Of a stretch of 64,000 nucleotides of DNA, positions 54,315 to 64,000 are shown in pieces. Source of the stretch: Streptomyces albicerus. GTDB taxonomy: Bacteria > Actinomycetota > Actinomycetes > Streptomycetales > Streptomycetaceae. How positions within the stretch are numbered: position 1 is the first letter of the stretch; the number at the start of each line of letters is the position of its first letter. The notes under the pieces were generated by a model. It ran no database searches and had not been told where the DNA came from. It saw only the letters and a program-made list of their open reading frames with translations. A program made the position numbers and the translations under genes. The stretch spans positions 55,465 through 119,464 of the forward strand of contig NZ_VWMY01000012.1 in assembly GCF_008905045.1 (NCBI RefSeq), in the 5' to 3' direction.

Positions 54315-56087
54315 TCATGTCCCGCTCTTCTTCGTCCCATGTCGGCCGACCCCTCGGCGGGACCGAGGAGCACCGCCCTTACCGTCACCGGCCCGCCCGG
54401 GTACCTCTGCGGCAGGCGAACCGTCGTCGGCGGACCGGGGGCGACGCGCGCCTCCGGGCTCGGGGGCCCGGGAACCGGGACGGCCGGCCCCGCTCCCTGT
54501 GGACCGGGGCCTGCGTCGGCGACGGGAAGTCACCCGCGTCGACTGTGTCGGGGTGTGCCCGGACGGTCCGCCGGCATCGACGGGTGAAGCCGAGGAGGCG
54601 ATCACCTCCGCGTCGGCGCGCTCCGCACGCTCCCTGCGGAGGCAGCGGCGGATCGACTCCGGGTCCAGGCCCTCGTTGCACGCCTGGTGGAGTAGGCGGG
54701 CGAAGAGATATCCCGGGTCCGCTCCGAGCGCCATCGCCAGGGCTTCGCGGGCCTCCAGTTCGTCTCCGGAGGACCAGGCGACCCATCCCGCGAGTGTGAG
54801 CGGCGCCGCGGCGTGTTCGCCGTACGGGCCGACGCAGCGCCGGGCCAGAGCCCTCCAGAGGCGGAGGGCCGGGCCGGCCTCGTCGCCCTCCATCCACTCC
54901 GCAGCACGGTCCCGCGTCGTGCGGTCCTGGAGTCCGAGGATCAGGGCCGCTGCCTCGTCGTGGCGCAGCAGTTCGTCGTCCTGGAGATCCGCCGGAAGCG
55001 TGCCGGCCGCACCGGCCACAGGCGTGGCGTCGGCGAACCGGCGGATGACCCGGTGAGCCAGTTCCAACGTCTGGGTCGCCACGCCTGTGCGGCTGTCGTC
55101 GTCCAGGATCCGGGGGATCAGCGCCGTGCTCACCGCGTCGAGCGCCGACTCCTGCTCCAGTGCGGCCGCGGTCTCCCATGGAATGAGCCTCGCCCTCAGC
55201 TCCCGCAGGGAGCCCCGCACTTGGAGTCCGGCGTAGGTCGCGGCGGCGGCCAGCACCGAGGTGCCGGGCAGGCCCATGGGCGTGCCGTCGGGCGGGCAGC
55301 AGCGCTCGCTGGGGCAGCAGTACGACCAGAAGCGGCCGTCCGAGATGCACAGGGCCTCGATCACGGGGACGTCGAGGACGCCGCAGGCCGTGCGCAGCAA
55401 TTGCGCGAGCGGACGAAGGCGTTCCATGACGTCCCGGCCCGACTCTCCGTCCTTGGGGTCCTGGCAGAGGTAGGCGACCATGCTCTCGGGAAGCGCGCCC
55501 CTGCGTTCGCTGCCCTTCACGAGTCCGTGCGCCAGTTGCTCGGCCACGGACGGCCAGTCGTTCGCGTGGCCGGGGATGCCGAGCCGGGCCCGTCCGCCGA
55601 AGCGGCCGCGCCCGTCCCTGTCGTGCAGGGCGACGAGCACGATGCTGTCCTCGGGCCGGTATCCGAGCAAGTACGGCAGGGCGTCGGCCAGTTCGGCCGG
55701 AGTACGGAGGGTGACCTGGTGCTCGGCGCCCGGGACACCGGACGCGCCGTGTACTGAACCGGCAGCCCCCTCACCTCCACGGCCTTCGCCGTGCTCGCCC
55801 GGCCCCGAGTCGCGTTCACCGCACAACGAACCGTGTCCGCCATGTCCTGAACCGTGGCCGCGATGCCCTGAGCCCTCTGCGGCCTGCCCTGGGTCATGTC
55901 CGCCACAGTCCGCGTCACACCCACTACGAGCGTCGCCGCGCCCATCACCCGCGCCCCCAAGCCCCCCAAGTCGTTCAAGTCCTCCAAGTCGTTCAAACCC
56001 GCCGCGCTCGCCACGCCCTCCCTGCTCACCGCACCCGCTGATGTCACCGTCGCCGAGGTTCCCGGCCGCTTCGCTGTGATTCGTCAT
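54315..56087 (-). CDS. DUF4192 domain protein with glycine/histidine-rich N terminus
   Basis: A 590-aa protein. Residues 1-120 are low-complexity: glycine-rich with leucine repeats ([15 protein letters not shown]) and HG repeats ([13 protein letters not shown]). The DUF4192 domain covers about residues 125-500 ([40 protein letters not shown]). The last 90 residues are basic and disordered. DUF4192 is a common actinobacterial domain of unknown function. The low-complexity start could be partly non-coding; internal GTG codons offer shorter starts. Confidence 0.8.
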   Translation of the reverse strand: MTNHSEAAGNLGDGDISGCGEQGGRGERGGFERLGGLERLGGLGGAGDGRGDARSGCDADCGGHDPGQAAEGSGHRGHGSGHGGHGSLCGERDSGPGEHGEGRGGEGAAGSVHGASGVPGAEHQVTLRTPAELADALPYLLGYRPEDSIVLVALHDRDGRGRFGGRARLGIPGHANDWPSVAEQLAHGLVKGSERRGALPESMVAYLCQDPKDGESGRDVMERLRPLAQLLRTACGVLDVPVIEALCISDGRFWSYCCPSERCCPPDGTPMGLPGTSVLAAAATYAGLQVRGSLRELRARLIPWETAAALEQESALDAVSTALIPRILDDDSRTGVATQTLELAHRVIRRFADATPVAGAAGTLPADLQDDELLRHDEAAALILGLQDRTTRDRAAEWMEGDEAGPALRLWRALARRCVGPYGEHAAAPLTLAGWVAWSSGDELEAREALAMALGADPGYLFARLLHQACNEGLDPESIRRCLRRERAERADAEVIASSASPVDAGGPSGHTPTQSTRVTSRRRRRPRSTGSGAGRPGSRAPEPGGARRPRSADDGSPAAEVPGRAGDGKGGAPRSRRGVGRHGTKKSGT

Positions 56088-56221
56088 GCCGTGACCATCC
56101 CGCGGATCCTGAGATTCCGCTTTGGCCTGTGGATAACCACGACCATGATCACGTCAGAAGTTGTCCACAGCCTGACCGGCTCATTCGCGTGATGTCCGAC
56201 CCATCGGGTTGCATGGGGGCC

Positions 56222-58384
56222 ATGAGCAACGAAGAGCTGCGTACCGCGGCCGATACCGTCCTCGCCCGCCTCGTCGGCGCCCCGGCGGGCGAGGCCCGGC
56301 TGCGCGAGGACCAGTGGCGTGCCATCGAGGCACTGGTCGCCGACAAGCGCAGAGCCCTGGTCGTGCAGCGCACCGGCTGGGGCAAGTCCGCCGTGTACTT
56401 CGTCGCGACCGCGCTGCTGCGGGAGCAGGGCGCGGGTCCCACCGTCATCGTCTCTCCCCTTCTCGCCCTCATGCGCAACCAGGTCGAGGCGGCCGCGCGC
56501 GCCGGCATCCGGGCGCGGACCATCAACTCATCCAATACGGAGGAATGGGACACGATCCAGGACGAGGTGGCCGCGGGTGAGGTCGACGTGCTCCTCGTGA
56601 GCCCGGAGCGGCTCAACAATCCGGACTTCCGCGACCAGGTGCTGCCCAAGCTCGCCGCGGCGACCGGCCTCCTCGTGGTAGACGAGGCACACTGCATCTC
56701 CGACTGGGGCCACGACTTCCGGCCGGACTACCGCCGACTGCGCACGATGCTCGCCGATCTCCCGCCGGGCGTTCCGGTCCTCGCCACCACTGCCACGGCC
56801 AACGCGCGCGTGACGGCCGACGTGGCAGAGCAGCTCGGCACCGGCGGCAGCACGGACGCGCTCGTCCTGCGCGGCCCGCTGGACCGGGAGAGTCTGAGCC
56901 TCGGTGTACTGCAGCTGCCGGACGCCGCCCACCGGATGGCCTGGCTCGCCGAGCACCTGGGCGAGCTGCCCGGCTCCGGAATCATCTACACGCTCACGGT
57001 GGCCGCGGCCGAGGAGGTCACCGCGTTCCTGCGCCAGTGCGGCCACACCGTGGCGTCGTACACGGGCAAGACGGAGAACGCGGACCGTCAGCAGGCGGAG
57101 GAGGATCTGCTCGCCAACCGCGTCAAGGCCCTGGTCGCCACCTCGGCGCTGGGCATGGGCTTCGACAAGCCCGACCTCGGCTTCGTGGTGCACCTGGGGT
57201 CGCCGTCCTCCCCCATCGCGTACTACCAGCAGGTCGGCCGCGCGGGCCGTGGCGTGGAGCATGCCGAGGTGCTGCTTCTGCCGGGCAGGGAGGACCAGGC
57301 GATCTGGCAGTACTTCGCGTCGATCGCCTTTCCTCCGGAGGAGCAGGTCCGGCGCACCCTGGATGTCCTTGCCCAGGCAGGTCGGCCGCTCTCCCTGCCC
57401 GCGCTCGAACCGCTGGTGGAGCTGCGCAGGTCACGACTCGAGACGATGCTCAAGGTGCTGGACGTGGACGGCGCGGTGCATCGCGTCAAGGGCGGCTGGA
57501 TCTCCACGGGCAACCCGTGGACGTACGACACCGAGCGCTATGCGTGGGTCGCCAAGCAGCGTGCGGCCGAACAGCAGGCGATGCGCGACTACGTGACGAC
57601 GACCGGCTGCCGGATGGAGTTCCTGCGACGGCAGCTGGACGACGAAGGGGCGGCTCCGTGCGGGCGCTGCGACATGTGCGCGGGGCCCAGGTTCACCGAC
57701 TCCGTGTCCTCGTCCGCTCTCGACGAAGCGAAGGGTGAGCTCGGCCGGGCGGGTGTCGAGGTCGAGCCCCGGAAGATGTGGCCGACGGGCCTGCCCGCGG
57801 TCGGCGTCGAGCTCAAGGGACGTATCCCGGTCGGTGAACAGGCCACGACCGGGCGGGCGTTGGGACGGCTTTCGGACATCGGCTGGGGCAACCGGCTGCG
57901 GCCGATGCTCTCGCCCCAGGCCCCGGACGGCCCCGTTCCGGACGATGTGGCGAAGGCCGTGGTCGGTGTGCTGGCCGACTGGGCGAAGGGACCCGGCGGC
58001 TGGGCTTCCGGGAGCCCCGACGCGCAACCGCGCCCGGTCGGCGTCGTCACGATGGCCTCGCACAGCCGCCCGCGCCTGATCCAGTCGCTGGGCGCGCGGA
58101 TCGCCGAGGTCGGGCGGCTGCCCCTACTGGGTTCCATCGAGTACGCCCCGGGGGCCGAGGCGGCGCAGGCCTCCAGGAGCAACAGCGCGCAGCGGCTGAA
58201 GGCGCTCGACGGGGCACTCGTGGTGCCGCCCGGTCTGGCCGCGACTCTCGCCGAGACCCAGGGGCCCGTCCTGCTCGTGGACGACTCGACCGAGACCGGC
58301 TGGACGCTCGCAGTGGCCGCGCGCATGCTCCGGCGTGCCGGTGCCCAGGGGGTGTTGCCGCTGGTCCTCGCCGTGCAAGGGTGA
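56222..58384 (+). CDS. RecQ-family DNA helicase with C-terminal phosphoribosyltransferase-like domain
   Basis: A 720-aa protein. Helicase motifs are clear: Walker [40 protein letters not shown] and the arginine-finger motif [10 protein letters not shown] zinc site (CGRCDMCAG) follows. The last 150 residues end in [20 protein letters not shown], a PRPP-binding loop of type I phosphoribosyltransferases, preceded by [20 protein letters not shown]. The ATP-dependent 3'-5' helicase may thus be coupled to a nucleotide-binding module. The ATG at 56222 begins the conserved part. Confidence 0.9.
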   Translation: MSNEELRTAADTVLARLVGAPAGEARLREDQWRAIEALVADKRRALVVQRTGWGKSAVYFVATALLREQGAGPTVIVSPLLALMRNQVEAAARAGIRARTINSSNTEEWDTIQDEVAAGEVDVLLVSPERLNNPDFRDQVLPKLAAATGLLVVDEAHCISDWGHDFRPDYRRLRTMLADLPPGVPVLATTATANARVTADVAEQLGTGGSTDALVLRGPLDRESLSLGVLQLPDAAHRMAWLAEHLGELPGSGIIYTLTVAAAEEVTAFLRQCGHTVASYTGKTENADRQQAEEDLLANRVKALVATSALGMGFDKPDLGFVVHLGSPSSPIAYYQQVGRAGRGVEHAEVLLLPGREDQAIWQYFASIAFPPEEQVRRTLDVLAQAGRPLSLPALEPLVELRRSRLETMLKVLDVDGAVHRVKGGWISTGNPWTYDTERYAWVAKQRAAEQQAMRDYVTTTGCRMEFLRRQLDDEGAAPCGRCDMCAGPRFTDSVSSSALDEAKGELGRAGVEVEPRKMWPTGLPAVGVELKGRIPVGEQATTGRALGRLSDIGWGNRLRPMLSPQAPDGPVPDDVAKAVVGVLADWAKGPGGWASGSPDAQPRPVGVVTMASHSRPRLIQSLGARIAEVGRLPLLGSIEYAPGAEAAQASRSNSAQRLKALDGALVVPPGLAATLAETQGPVLLVDDSTETGWTLAVAARMLRRAGAQGVLPLVLAVQG

Positions 58385-58606
58385 TCCATGCGTGCCGCGG
58401 GGGATATCGGGCAGGGATATATACGGCGGATCACCGGATAACGGTCGGTGGCCCCAATTGCTCGTTGCCGCAACCAAGTTCGACAGGAAGAATTGGTCTC
58501 GCGCCCCGCGCGGCCCCACCAAGGCCGCCCGTTCGGGCTGTGCCGCGGTGCGCTCCCCCAGCCCGACCCCCGCCCGCAGTGTGGGCGCGTAGCCGAAGGG
58601 AGGACC

Positions 58607-59233
58607 GTGACCTTCGGATTCGCTCCGTCCTCGGCGGCATCGATGTCGACGTCCGCCACTTCCGCCAACCCACTGACGCGGATGCTCGAACCCGCCGAGT
58701 GGGCCGCCGCGGGGATTCCGCTGCTGCGCAATCCCCGGGACGTCGTCAGCGGGCTGCACTCCCGGCATCGGCCCCGGCCCGATACCGCGATCGTGGCCGT
58801 CCTCGATCCGGACGAACGGCTGAGGGCGAGCGCCTCGTTCACCCGGCGGACGGCTCCGGCGGACGGCTGGATGTTCCGTAACTCGCTGCTCGCGCAGTTG
58901 CGCCGGGTCATCCCGCACGACCTGCGACGCCGCACACCGGTGCGTACGGCCGTGCTGCTCTACTGCCGTGAGGGCGACGCACGATGGACGGAGGAGGACG
59001 GGGCCTGGATGTGGGGGCTGCGGGACGCCTGCACGCTGCACGGGCTGCGCTGCGGGGCGTACATCACGCTGACGCGTGACGGCTGGCAGGTGCTCGGCGA
59101 GGGGCGCGGCGGGCGGCGGCCCAGCGCGGACTCACAGCCGGAGTCCCTGGAGTCCTTCGGGGCGGCCGAGACCGTCCAGCCGCGCACCGGTGGCGCCGCC
59201 TCGGACGTGCTGCGCCGCGCGGCCGCCCGCTGA
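58607..59233 (+). CDS. Conserved actinobacterial hypothetical protein
   Basis: A 208-aa soluble protein with a globular centre (DTAIVAVLDPDERLRASASF; DGWMFRNSLLAQLRRVIPHD; RTAVLLYCREGDARWTEED) and a disordered C terminus. The GTG start is well marked by GAAGGGAGGA. No family with known function was recognised. Its position behind the RecQ fusion, 220 bases away, does not indicate a role. Confidence 0.7.
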   Translation: MTFGFAPSSAASMSTSATSANPLTRMLEPAEWAAAGIPLLRNPRDVVSGLHSRHRPRPDTAIVAVLDPDERLRASASFTRRTAPADGWMFRNSLLAQLRRVIPHDLRRRTPVRTAVLLYCREGDARWTEEDGAWMWGLRDACTLHGLRCGAYITLTRDGWQVLGEGRGGRRPSADSQPESLESFGAAETVQPRTGGAASDVLRRAAAR

Positions 59234-59551
59234 GCCGCCACCCCGCCCGCGGCACCGGTCGTCCCTCAGCACCAGGACCACCGGCCGCCGCGCGATCGTG
59301 GACACCGGCCTCACCGGCCACAACAGGCACGACGCTGTCGACATGCGCGCGGGCGGGCATACAACCGAGCCCTCGGGTACGTACAGGCACTCGCCGGCAG
59401 GTCCACCGCTCCATGACCATGACGGCCGCGCCGGACCATGACGACCACGCCGGCACGTCCCCCCGTACCGGCACACGTCGAACCGTCCACCGTGCAAAAT
59501 GCCACCGCAGTGGCACCCCGCCCCAAGTACCCCCAAAAAAAGCGGAGGTTC
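59234..59551. other. Intergenic region between convergent genes
   Basis: These 318 bases hold a duplicated 20-base element around GACCATGACG (59412-59455) and an A7 run at 59534-59541. No gene or clear terminator hairpin is seen. Confidence 0.4.
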
Positions 59552-60184
59552 TCAGACCCCCGCGCCCAGCACCGAGTTGATCTGCTGCGGGTCCCCGCAG
59601 ACGATCAGCAGGGTGCCGGCTCGGCCGAGGGCGAGCGGCAGGGCGGTACCGACGGCAGCGTCGGACCCGCCGTTGACGGCGACGACGACCACGGGCCGGG
59701 ACGCGGCACGACCGGCGGCGGACGCGTCGGCGTAGAAGACGTCGTCGCCCGTGTCGTGCTGGGCCCAGTACGCGGCCTCGCCGAACGAGAGCTCGTGGGC
59801 GGCCCACGGGTGCGGTTCGCCGGTGGTGATCACCAGCACCTCACCAGGGGACCGGCCCGAGTCGAGAAGCAGGTCGACCGCTTCCTCGGCGGCGTCCAGC
59901 GCGCCCTCGGCCGAGGCCGGGATCAGCTGGATCTGCGGAGTCGGGGCAGCGGTGGGGGCCGCCGGAGCGGACGGCCCCGGCTTGTCGGCCACGGCTGTGT
60001 CGCGCGGCGCGCGTTGCACCGGCGGCATCGGCCGGACAGGACCCGGACGGCCGGGACGCGGCGCAGCCGCGGGACGGGGTCCGGGTACGGGGCGGGGGGT
60101 CGGCGCGGTGCGGCCACTGGCCGGAGTCGCGCGGGGACCCTGGGCACTCTCGTGAATCTGAGGCTCCTCGGGAATGAGAGGCAT
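59552..60184 (-). CDS. Conserved hypothetical protein with proline-rich N terminus
   Basis: A 210-aa protein. Residues 15-85 are proline/arginine/alanine-rich and probably disordered. The C-terminal half is a compact alpha/beta unit (GEVLVITTGEPHPWAAHELS; PVVVVAVNGGSDAAVGTALP; TLLIVCGDPQQINSVLGAG). This ending resembles the last domain of UvrD/Rep-type helicases, but no ATPase motifs are present. It lies 68 bases downstream of RNase HII on the same strand and may be co-transcribed. Confidence 0.75.
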   Translation of the reverse strand: MPLIPEEPQIHESAQGPRATPASGRTAPTPRPVPGPRPAAAPRPGRPGPVRPMPPVQRAPRDTAVADKPGPSAPAAPTAAPTPQIQLIPASAEGALDAAEEAVDLLLDSGRSPGEVLVITTGEPHPWAAHELSFGEAAYWAQHDTGDDVFYADASAAGRAASRPVVVVAVNGGSDAAVGTALPLALGRAGTLLIVCGDPQQINSVLGAGV

Positions 60185-60252
60185 GAGCTGATTTTTATCA
60201 AACGCCGGTGCGAGTCGCGTCGGCGGGTGGCACATGAGGGCGAGCGGATGCG

Positions 60253-60954
60253 TCAGAAGTCGAAGCCGAGCTGGCCCTCGATTTCCGGAATGCCTCCGTC
60301 CGCCCACGTGCGGGCCTTCTTGAGGTGCCGCCACTGGGGCAGCGCATCAAGATACGCCCACGACAGCCGGTGGTACGGGGTGGGCCCCCGCATCTCCAGC
60401 GCGGCCTTGTGCACCGGTGACGGATACCCGGCGTTGGCCGCAAAACCGAAGTCTGCATGGTCGATACCCAGTTCGGCCATCATTTTGTCGCGCTGGACCT
60501 TCGCGAGGACCGAGGCCGCTGCGACGGCCACGCAGGACTGGTCGCCCTTGATCACCGTACGGACCCGCCAGGGGGCCCCGAGATAGTCGTGCTTCCCGTC
60601 GAGGATGATCGCGTCGGGACGCACCGGCAGGGCTTCGAGAGCGCGGACGGCCGCCAGCCGCAGCGAAGCCGTCATCCCCAGGTCGTCGATCTCCTCCGGA
60701 GAGGCATGACCCAGGGCGTACGACGTCACCCACTTCGCCAGTTCCCCGGCGAGCGCTGTGCGCCTCTTGATGGTGAGGAGCTTGGAGTCGGTGAGGCCTT
60801 CGGGCGGGCGACGCAGGCCTGTGATCGCCGCGCAGACGGTGACCGGGCCGGCCCACGCGCCGCGCCCCACCTCGTCGACACCGGCGATGACCTTGGCTCC
60901 GGTCGTGGCGCGCAGGGAGCGCTCGACTGTGTGGGTAGGTGGTTCGTACGGCAT
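60253..60954 (-). CDS. rnhB: Ribonuclease HII
   Basis: A 233-aa type 2 RNase H that cuts RNA in RNA-DNA hybrids, including single ribonucleotides. The catalytic aspartate/glutamate pair is in [15 protein letters not shown]. The third acid is in [12 protein letters not shown] and the lysine/aspartate block is [20 protein letters not shown]. The C-terminal [15 protein letters not shown] is usual. Length is normal. Confidence 0.93.
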   Translation of the reverse strand: MPYEPPTHTVERSLRATTGAKVIAGVDEVGRGAWAGPVTVCAAITGLRRPPEGLTDSKLLTIKRRTALAGELAKWVTSYALGHASPEEIDDLGMTASLRLAAVRALEALPVRPDAIILDGKHDYLGAPWRVRTVIKGDQSCVAVAAASVLAKVQRDKMMAELGIDHADFGFAANAGYPSPVHKAALEMRGPTPYHRLSWAYLDALPQWRHLKKARTWADGGIPEIEGQLGFDF

Positions 60955-61048
60955 GGCGCCCTCAGCCTACGCCGCCCGGAACCCCACGCGACACCTCGGT
61001 TTCCCAGGGCAACCTCAGCACCTGTGGCCGTACCGCCTCAGAGGCCGG

Positions 61049-61672
61049 TCATGCACGCTCCGGCCGCAGCAGTGGAACCGCCAACTGATCGACCATCTCC
61101 TCGATGTCACGCTCGCTCCATTCGCTCGCGTGCACCTTGGAGCGGTACATCATCATCGCCGGAATGGCGTCGAAGACATACGAGTTCGCGGCGTCCGGCC
61201 GTACTTCTCCCCGCTGGATACCGCGGTTGATGACCTCACCGAGCAGCCGGATGGTCGGCTCCACCACCCCTCCGATGATCACCTCCTGGAAGCGCTGGGC
61301 CTGGGAGGCGTCGCATTCGTGAATCACTGAGCGCAGTGCGAATCCGGGGCGCGAGTACATCGCCTCGCGCGCCCGCCGGCACAGCTCGAGCAGGTCCTCT
61401 CGTACGCTCCCCAGATCGGGCACGTCCTCAAGTGACGGCAGCCCGGCCCGGAGCGCGTCCGCGACGAGGTCTTCTTTCGACGGCCAGCGGCGGTAGACCG
61501 CGGCCTTGCCGGTCTGGGCGCCGGCGGCGACGCCCTCCATCGTGAGGCCGTTCCAGCCGACCGTGCTGAGCTGCTCCAGTGCGGCGTCGAGGATCGCACG
61601 TTCGAGTACGGCGCCACGGCGGCGCGGGGAGGCCGCGTGAGCGGGAGCGGCCGTCCAACTCGAAGTAACCAT
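61049..61672 (-). CDS. TetR/AcrR-family repressor of the adjacent MFS exporter
   Basis: A 207-aa repressor. The helix-turn-helix reads ILDAALEQLSTVGWNGLTME and GAQTGKAAVYRRWPSKEDLV; a C-terminal TetR_C domain follows (QEVIIGGVVEPTIRLLGEVI). The ATG at 61672 follows GGAG. It is divergent from a 14-helix MFS gene, and two identical-core 20-bp palindromes lie between them. The classical arrangement predicts that a drug exported by the pump releases the repressor. Confidence 0.9.
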   Translation of the reverse strand: MVTSSWTAAPAHAASPRRRGAVLERAILDAALEQLSTVGWNGLTMEGVAAGAQTGKAAVYRRWPSKEDLVADALRAGLPSLEDVPDLGSVREDLLELCRRAREAMYSRPGFALRSVIHECDASQAQRFQEVIIGGVVEPTIRLLGEVINRGIQRGEVRPDAANSYVFDAIPAMMMYRSKVHASEWSERDIEEMVDQLAVPLLRPERA

Positions 61673-61779
61673 GAGCGTGTCTCCGTTTGAGCGGGCAAGC
61701 GGCACGCGCGTGCGTGCATGCGTGCCGTGCGGACTTGGGGTCCGTGAGCGGTCAAGCGCCATAAAGCGGTTGCGACTTC

Positions 61780-61799
61780 AGTGAACGCTTGCGTTCACT
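61780..61799. promoter_or_regulatory. TetR operator O1
   Basis: AGTGAACGCTTGCGTTCACT is a perfect 20-bp palindrome 107 bases before the repressor start. Confidence 0.85.
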
Positions 61800-61828
61800 G
61801 TCGGGGACTCACTACCGTTTGGCGCGGC

Positions 61829-61848
61829 AGTGAACGCGAGCGTTCACT
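61829..61848. promoter_or_regulatory. TetR operator O2
   Basis: AGTGAACGCGAGCGTTCACT is identical to O1 except for the two central bases, and is also perfectly palindromic. It lies 24 bases before the MFS start; the centres of the two operators are 49 bp apart, about five helical turns. Confidence 0.85.
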
Positions 61849-61872
61849 AACGCACTCGTGGGGGACTTAATA

Positions 61873-63420
61873 GTGACAACCTCTCCGTTGATTCAGGATC
61901 AAAAGCCAGGAGCGGCCCGCCGGGAGGGGCATCCCGGCATCGCACTCACCGTCATCGCCGCCTGTCAACTCATGGTGGTACTCGACGCGACGATTGTGAA
62001 CATCGCGCTCCCGCACATTCAAGACGCGCTCAAGTTCTCCACCACCGACCTCACCTGGGTGGTCAGCGCGTACACGCTCACCTTCGGTGGCCTGCTGCTT
62101 CTCGGCGGCCGGGCCGGTGACATCCTCGGCCGGCGCCGGGTCTTCATGACCGGAATCCTGCTCTTCACGGCCGCCTCGCTGCTCGGCGGTTTCGCCCAGG
62201 AACCCTGGCAGTTGCTGGCGGCGCGCGCCCTCCAGGGCGTGGGTGGCGCGATCGCGTCGCCCACCTCGCTGGCGCTGATCACCACGACGTTCCCCGAAGG
62301 GCCCGAGCGCAACAGGGCGTTCGGCGTCTTCGCCGCGGTCTCGGCCGGCGGCGGCGCGATCGGTCTGCTGGCCGGCGGCATGCTCACGGAGTGGCTCGAC
62401 TGGCGCTGGGTGCTCTTCGTCAACGTACCCATCGGTATACTCATCGCGGTCGTCACGCCGCTCTACATAAGTGAGTCCGAGCGGCACCCCGGGCGCTTCG
62501 ACATCGCGGGCGCGCTGACCTCGACGGCCGGTATGGCCTCCCTCGTCTACGGCTTCATCCGGGCCGCGGAGGAGGGCTGGCGGGACAGCCTCACCATCGG
62601 GTCCTTCGGCGCGGCGATCGTCCTGCTGCTGGCCTTCACGCTGGTCGAGTCCCGGGCCAAGGAACCGATCACACCACTGCGGATGTTCGCCGACCGGAAC
62701 CGGTCCGGTACGTACGTGATCATGCTGAGCCTGGCCGCGGCGATGTTCGGCATGTTCTTCTTCATCGTTCTCTTCGTGCAGAACGTGCTGCAGTACACCC
62801 CGATCGAGGCGGGACTCGCCTTCCTCCCCGTGACGGTCGCGATCGTGTTCGGCGCGGGTCTGTCGCAGCGATTCCTTCCGGTGCTCGGCCCGAAGCCCTT
62901 CATGCTGGTCGGCTCGGCGCTCGTCGCGCTCGGGCTCGGCTGGCAGACCTTCATCGACCCGGGGAGCTCGTACGTCGGAGGCGTGCTCGGTCCGATGCTG
63001 CTGTTCGGTTTCGGCATGGGCCTGAACTTCGTGACGCTGACCCTGACCGCGGTCTCCGGGGTCGCCGCGCACGAGGCGGGCGCGGCGTCGGGCCTGCTCA
63101 ACGCCACGCAGCAGGTGGGCGGTTCGCTCGGCCTCTCCATCCTGACCACGGTCTTCGGCTCGGCCAGCCGTGACGAGGCGGAGAAGCAGGTCCAGGACTT
63201 CATGGCCAACGCCTCGGCCGAGCAGAAGGCCGAGTTCGCCAGGACACAGCAGTTGCCCGCTCCCTGGAGCCACGAGGTGCTGTCCCAGGGCATCTCCACG
63301 GCCTTCATACCGGCCGTCGCGATGGCCGTACTCGCCCTGGTCATCGCCACGTTGGTGATCCGGGTCCGCAAGAGCGACCTCGACGCTCTGGCGGGCACGG
63401 CGGGGCCCGCCGGAGGCTGA
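61873..63420 (+). CDS. MFS drug exporter, DHA2 family (14 membrane segments)
   Basis: A 515-aa proton-driven exporter. The family motifs are clear: LDATIVNIALPHI in helix 1, GGRAGDILGRRRVF between helices 2 and 3, and the antiporter motif GGAIGLLAGGMLTEWLDWRW. The VSGVAAHEAGAASGLLNATQ segment in the second half is typical of DHA2 pumps. The GTG at 61873 follows GGGGGA; GTG 61858 is an alternative. It is controlled by the divergent TetR gene through O1/O2. The substrate is unknown. Confidence 0.9.
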   Translation: MTTSPLIQDQKPGAARREGHPGIALTVIAACQLMVVLDATIVNIALPHIQDALKFSTTDLTWVVSAYTLTFGGLLLLGGRAGDILGRRRVFMTGILLFTAASLLGGFAQEPWQLLAARALQGVGGAIASPTSLALITTTFPEGPERNRAFGVFAAVSAGGGAIGLLAGGMLTEWLDWRWVLFVNVPIGILIAVVTPLYISESERHPGRFDIAGALTSTAGMASLVYGFIRAAEEGWRDSLTIGSFGAAIVLLLAFTLVESRAKEPITPLRMFADRNRSGTYVIMLSLAAAMFGMFFFIVLFVQNVLQYTPIEAGLAFLPVTVAIVFGAGLSQRFLPVLGPKPFMLVGSALVALGLGWQTFIDPGSSYVGGVLGPMLLFGFGMGLNFVTLTLTAVSGVAAHEAGAASGLLNATQQVGGSLGLSILTTVFGSASRDEAEKQVQDFMANASAEQKAEFARTQQLPAPWSHEVLSQGISTAFIPAVAMAVLALVIATLVIRVRKSDLDALAGTAGPAGG

Positions 63421-63425
63421 ACGGG

Positions 63426-63464
63426 AAGGCCGGGCCGCCGTCCTGGGGACGGCGGCCCGGCCTT
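63426..63464 (+). terminator. Terminator of the MFS gene
   Basis: A perfect 18-bp stem (AAGGCCGGGCCGCCGTCC) with the loop TGG lies five bases after the MFS stop. Confidence 0.85.
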
Positions 63465-63522
63465 GGTGGTTCGCTCCTGAGGCCTCGAGGACGGCGTGTA
63501 CGCGGTCGGTGCGGCCCTCGCC

Positions 63523-64000
63523 TCAGCGATACGCCCCATACGCCAGCTCGCCGCTCAGCCGACTGCACACCCGCCAGTGGGCCTCGGGAGACAGCGACCG
63601 GTCGTCGAGGACGTCCCGGGCGCGCATCTCGCCCCAACTCGTGGCGTACCAGGGCTCGTCCTCCCGCTCCAGGTCCCGCGCGATGGACTGCAGCGCGCAG
63701 GAACGCAGGGGCTCCTCGAGCCCGTCGAGAGCCGGTACGGCGTCGGCGGACAGCCCGCGCGCGTAGTCGAGGTCGAAGGTGCCCGTCTTCTCGTACCGCT
63801 GGACGTTGCGCTCGGCGATCATGCCGTCCGGCGACATGAGACCGAAGGCGAGCACCCCCGCGGCGGCACTGGCCAGCACCGCACGCGGCAGCCAGCGGGC
63901 GCCCCAGACGCCGGCCGCCATGATGAGCACGATGACCAGGCCGAGCCAGAGCTCGACGGTCACCACCGAGATCCTCAGACGCGTCAGCCCGTACTCCCCC
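63523..64000 (-). CDS. DUF4173/DUF4153-like membrane protein, C-terminal part, cut by the window edge
   Basis: The frame is open from the right edge and ends at 63523, giving at least 158 residues. It begins GEYGLTRLRISVVTVELWLG, contains two hydrophobic segments (WLGLVIVLIMAAGVWG; AVLASAAAGVLAFGLM) and ends with a soluble part (ERNVQRYEKTGTFDLDYARG, then LSADAVPALDGLEEPLRSC). This matches the end of DUF4173-type multi-pass proteins. An internal GTG at 63966 is unlikely to be the true start because the upstream frame continues in good codon use. The function is unknown. Confidence 0.7.
   Translation of the reverse strand, partial: GEYGLTRLRISVVTVELWLGLVIVLIMAAGVWGARWLPRAVLASAAAGVLAFGLMSPDGMIAERNVQRYEKTGTFDLDYARGLSADAVPALDGLEEPLRSCALQSIARDLEREDEPWYATSWGEMRARDVLDDRSLSPEAHWRVCSRLSGELAYGAYR

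Noticed and set aside
53662..55056. A proline/arginine-rich 464-codon plus-strand frame
   Set aside because: Its sequence is created by the 27-bp repeats and by the antisense of the DUF4192 gene.

Overview
The window is a stretch of high-GC actinobacterial chromosome, almost certainly Streptomyces. The evidence is third-position G/C codon use, frequent GTG starts, 4-bp ATGA/GTGA overlaps, and a gene order with hrdB next to whiH, a parC/parE pair, ptsH with a DasR-type site, and a c-di-AMP riboswitch in front of an M23 peptidase. No rRNA, tRNA, CRISPR array, insertion sequence or phage gene was seen.

Region 1 (1-15.5 kb) is an aerobic benzoate island using the box (benzoyl-CoA epoxidation) route. 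An ABC importer of the branched-chain/aromatic-acid type (livJHMGF-like, 118-4826) is followed by boxC, boxB, a benzoate-CoA ligase, a thioredoxin-reductase-like ferredoxin reductase, a 7Fe ferredoxin and an amidohydrolase (4949-12048). Convergent to these is a PaaX-family repressor. Divergent from the repressor are a PaaY-like gamma-carbonic-anhydrase-fold protein and boxD. No one-piece BoxA is present; the reductase-plus-ferredoxin pair is its likely replacement. boxD carries a one-base frameshift. Three promoters (before the importer, boxC and paaY) share a -35/-10 layout with a TACA..GTAGA element, which suggests one regulon. A clipped reading frame after boxD that runs into the thymidine kinase gene may mark the island/core junction.

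Region 2 (15.5-31.3 kb) is core housekeeping: thymidine kinase, a phosphodiesterase-family protein, DUF5998, a GNAT/acyl-CoA-synthetase fusion, HPr (ptsH), a GntR regulator, the riboswitch-controlled M23 endopeptidase, an M16 peptidase pair, topoisomerase IV subunit A, a CobW-type GTPase and a DUF6082 protein.

Region 3 (31.5-41.5 kb) is metabolic signalling: two tandem 79-aa paralogues; a citrate synthase divergent from a helix-turn-helix/citrate-synthase fusion, with a perfect 11-bp inverted repeat between them; an iron-box gene; a CitA-like kinase with two CitB-like regulators; and an acetate-type sodium symporter with its DUF485 partner.

Region 4 (41.5-64 kb) holds a LuxR regulator remnant, parE, a small zinc-binding protein, a trypsin-like protease, hrdB, whiH, an ABC protein, a NUDIX-type regulator, a frameshifted glycogen-debranching-like gene, a DUF4192 protein, a RecQ-phosphoribosyltransferase fusion, RNase HII, a TetR/MFS efflux pair with two perfect operators, and a DUF4173-like gene cut by the right edge. 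Strong hairpins without U-tracts separate most transcription units.

The two one-base frameshifts (boxD, and the debranching-like gene in a G6 run) could be assembly errors.
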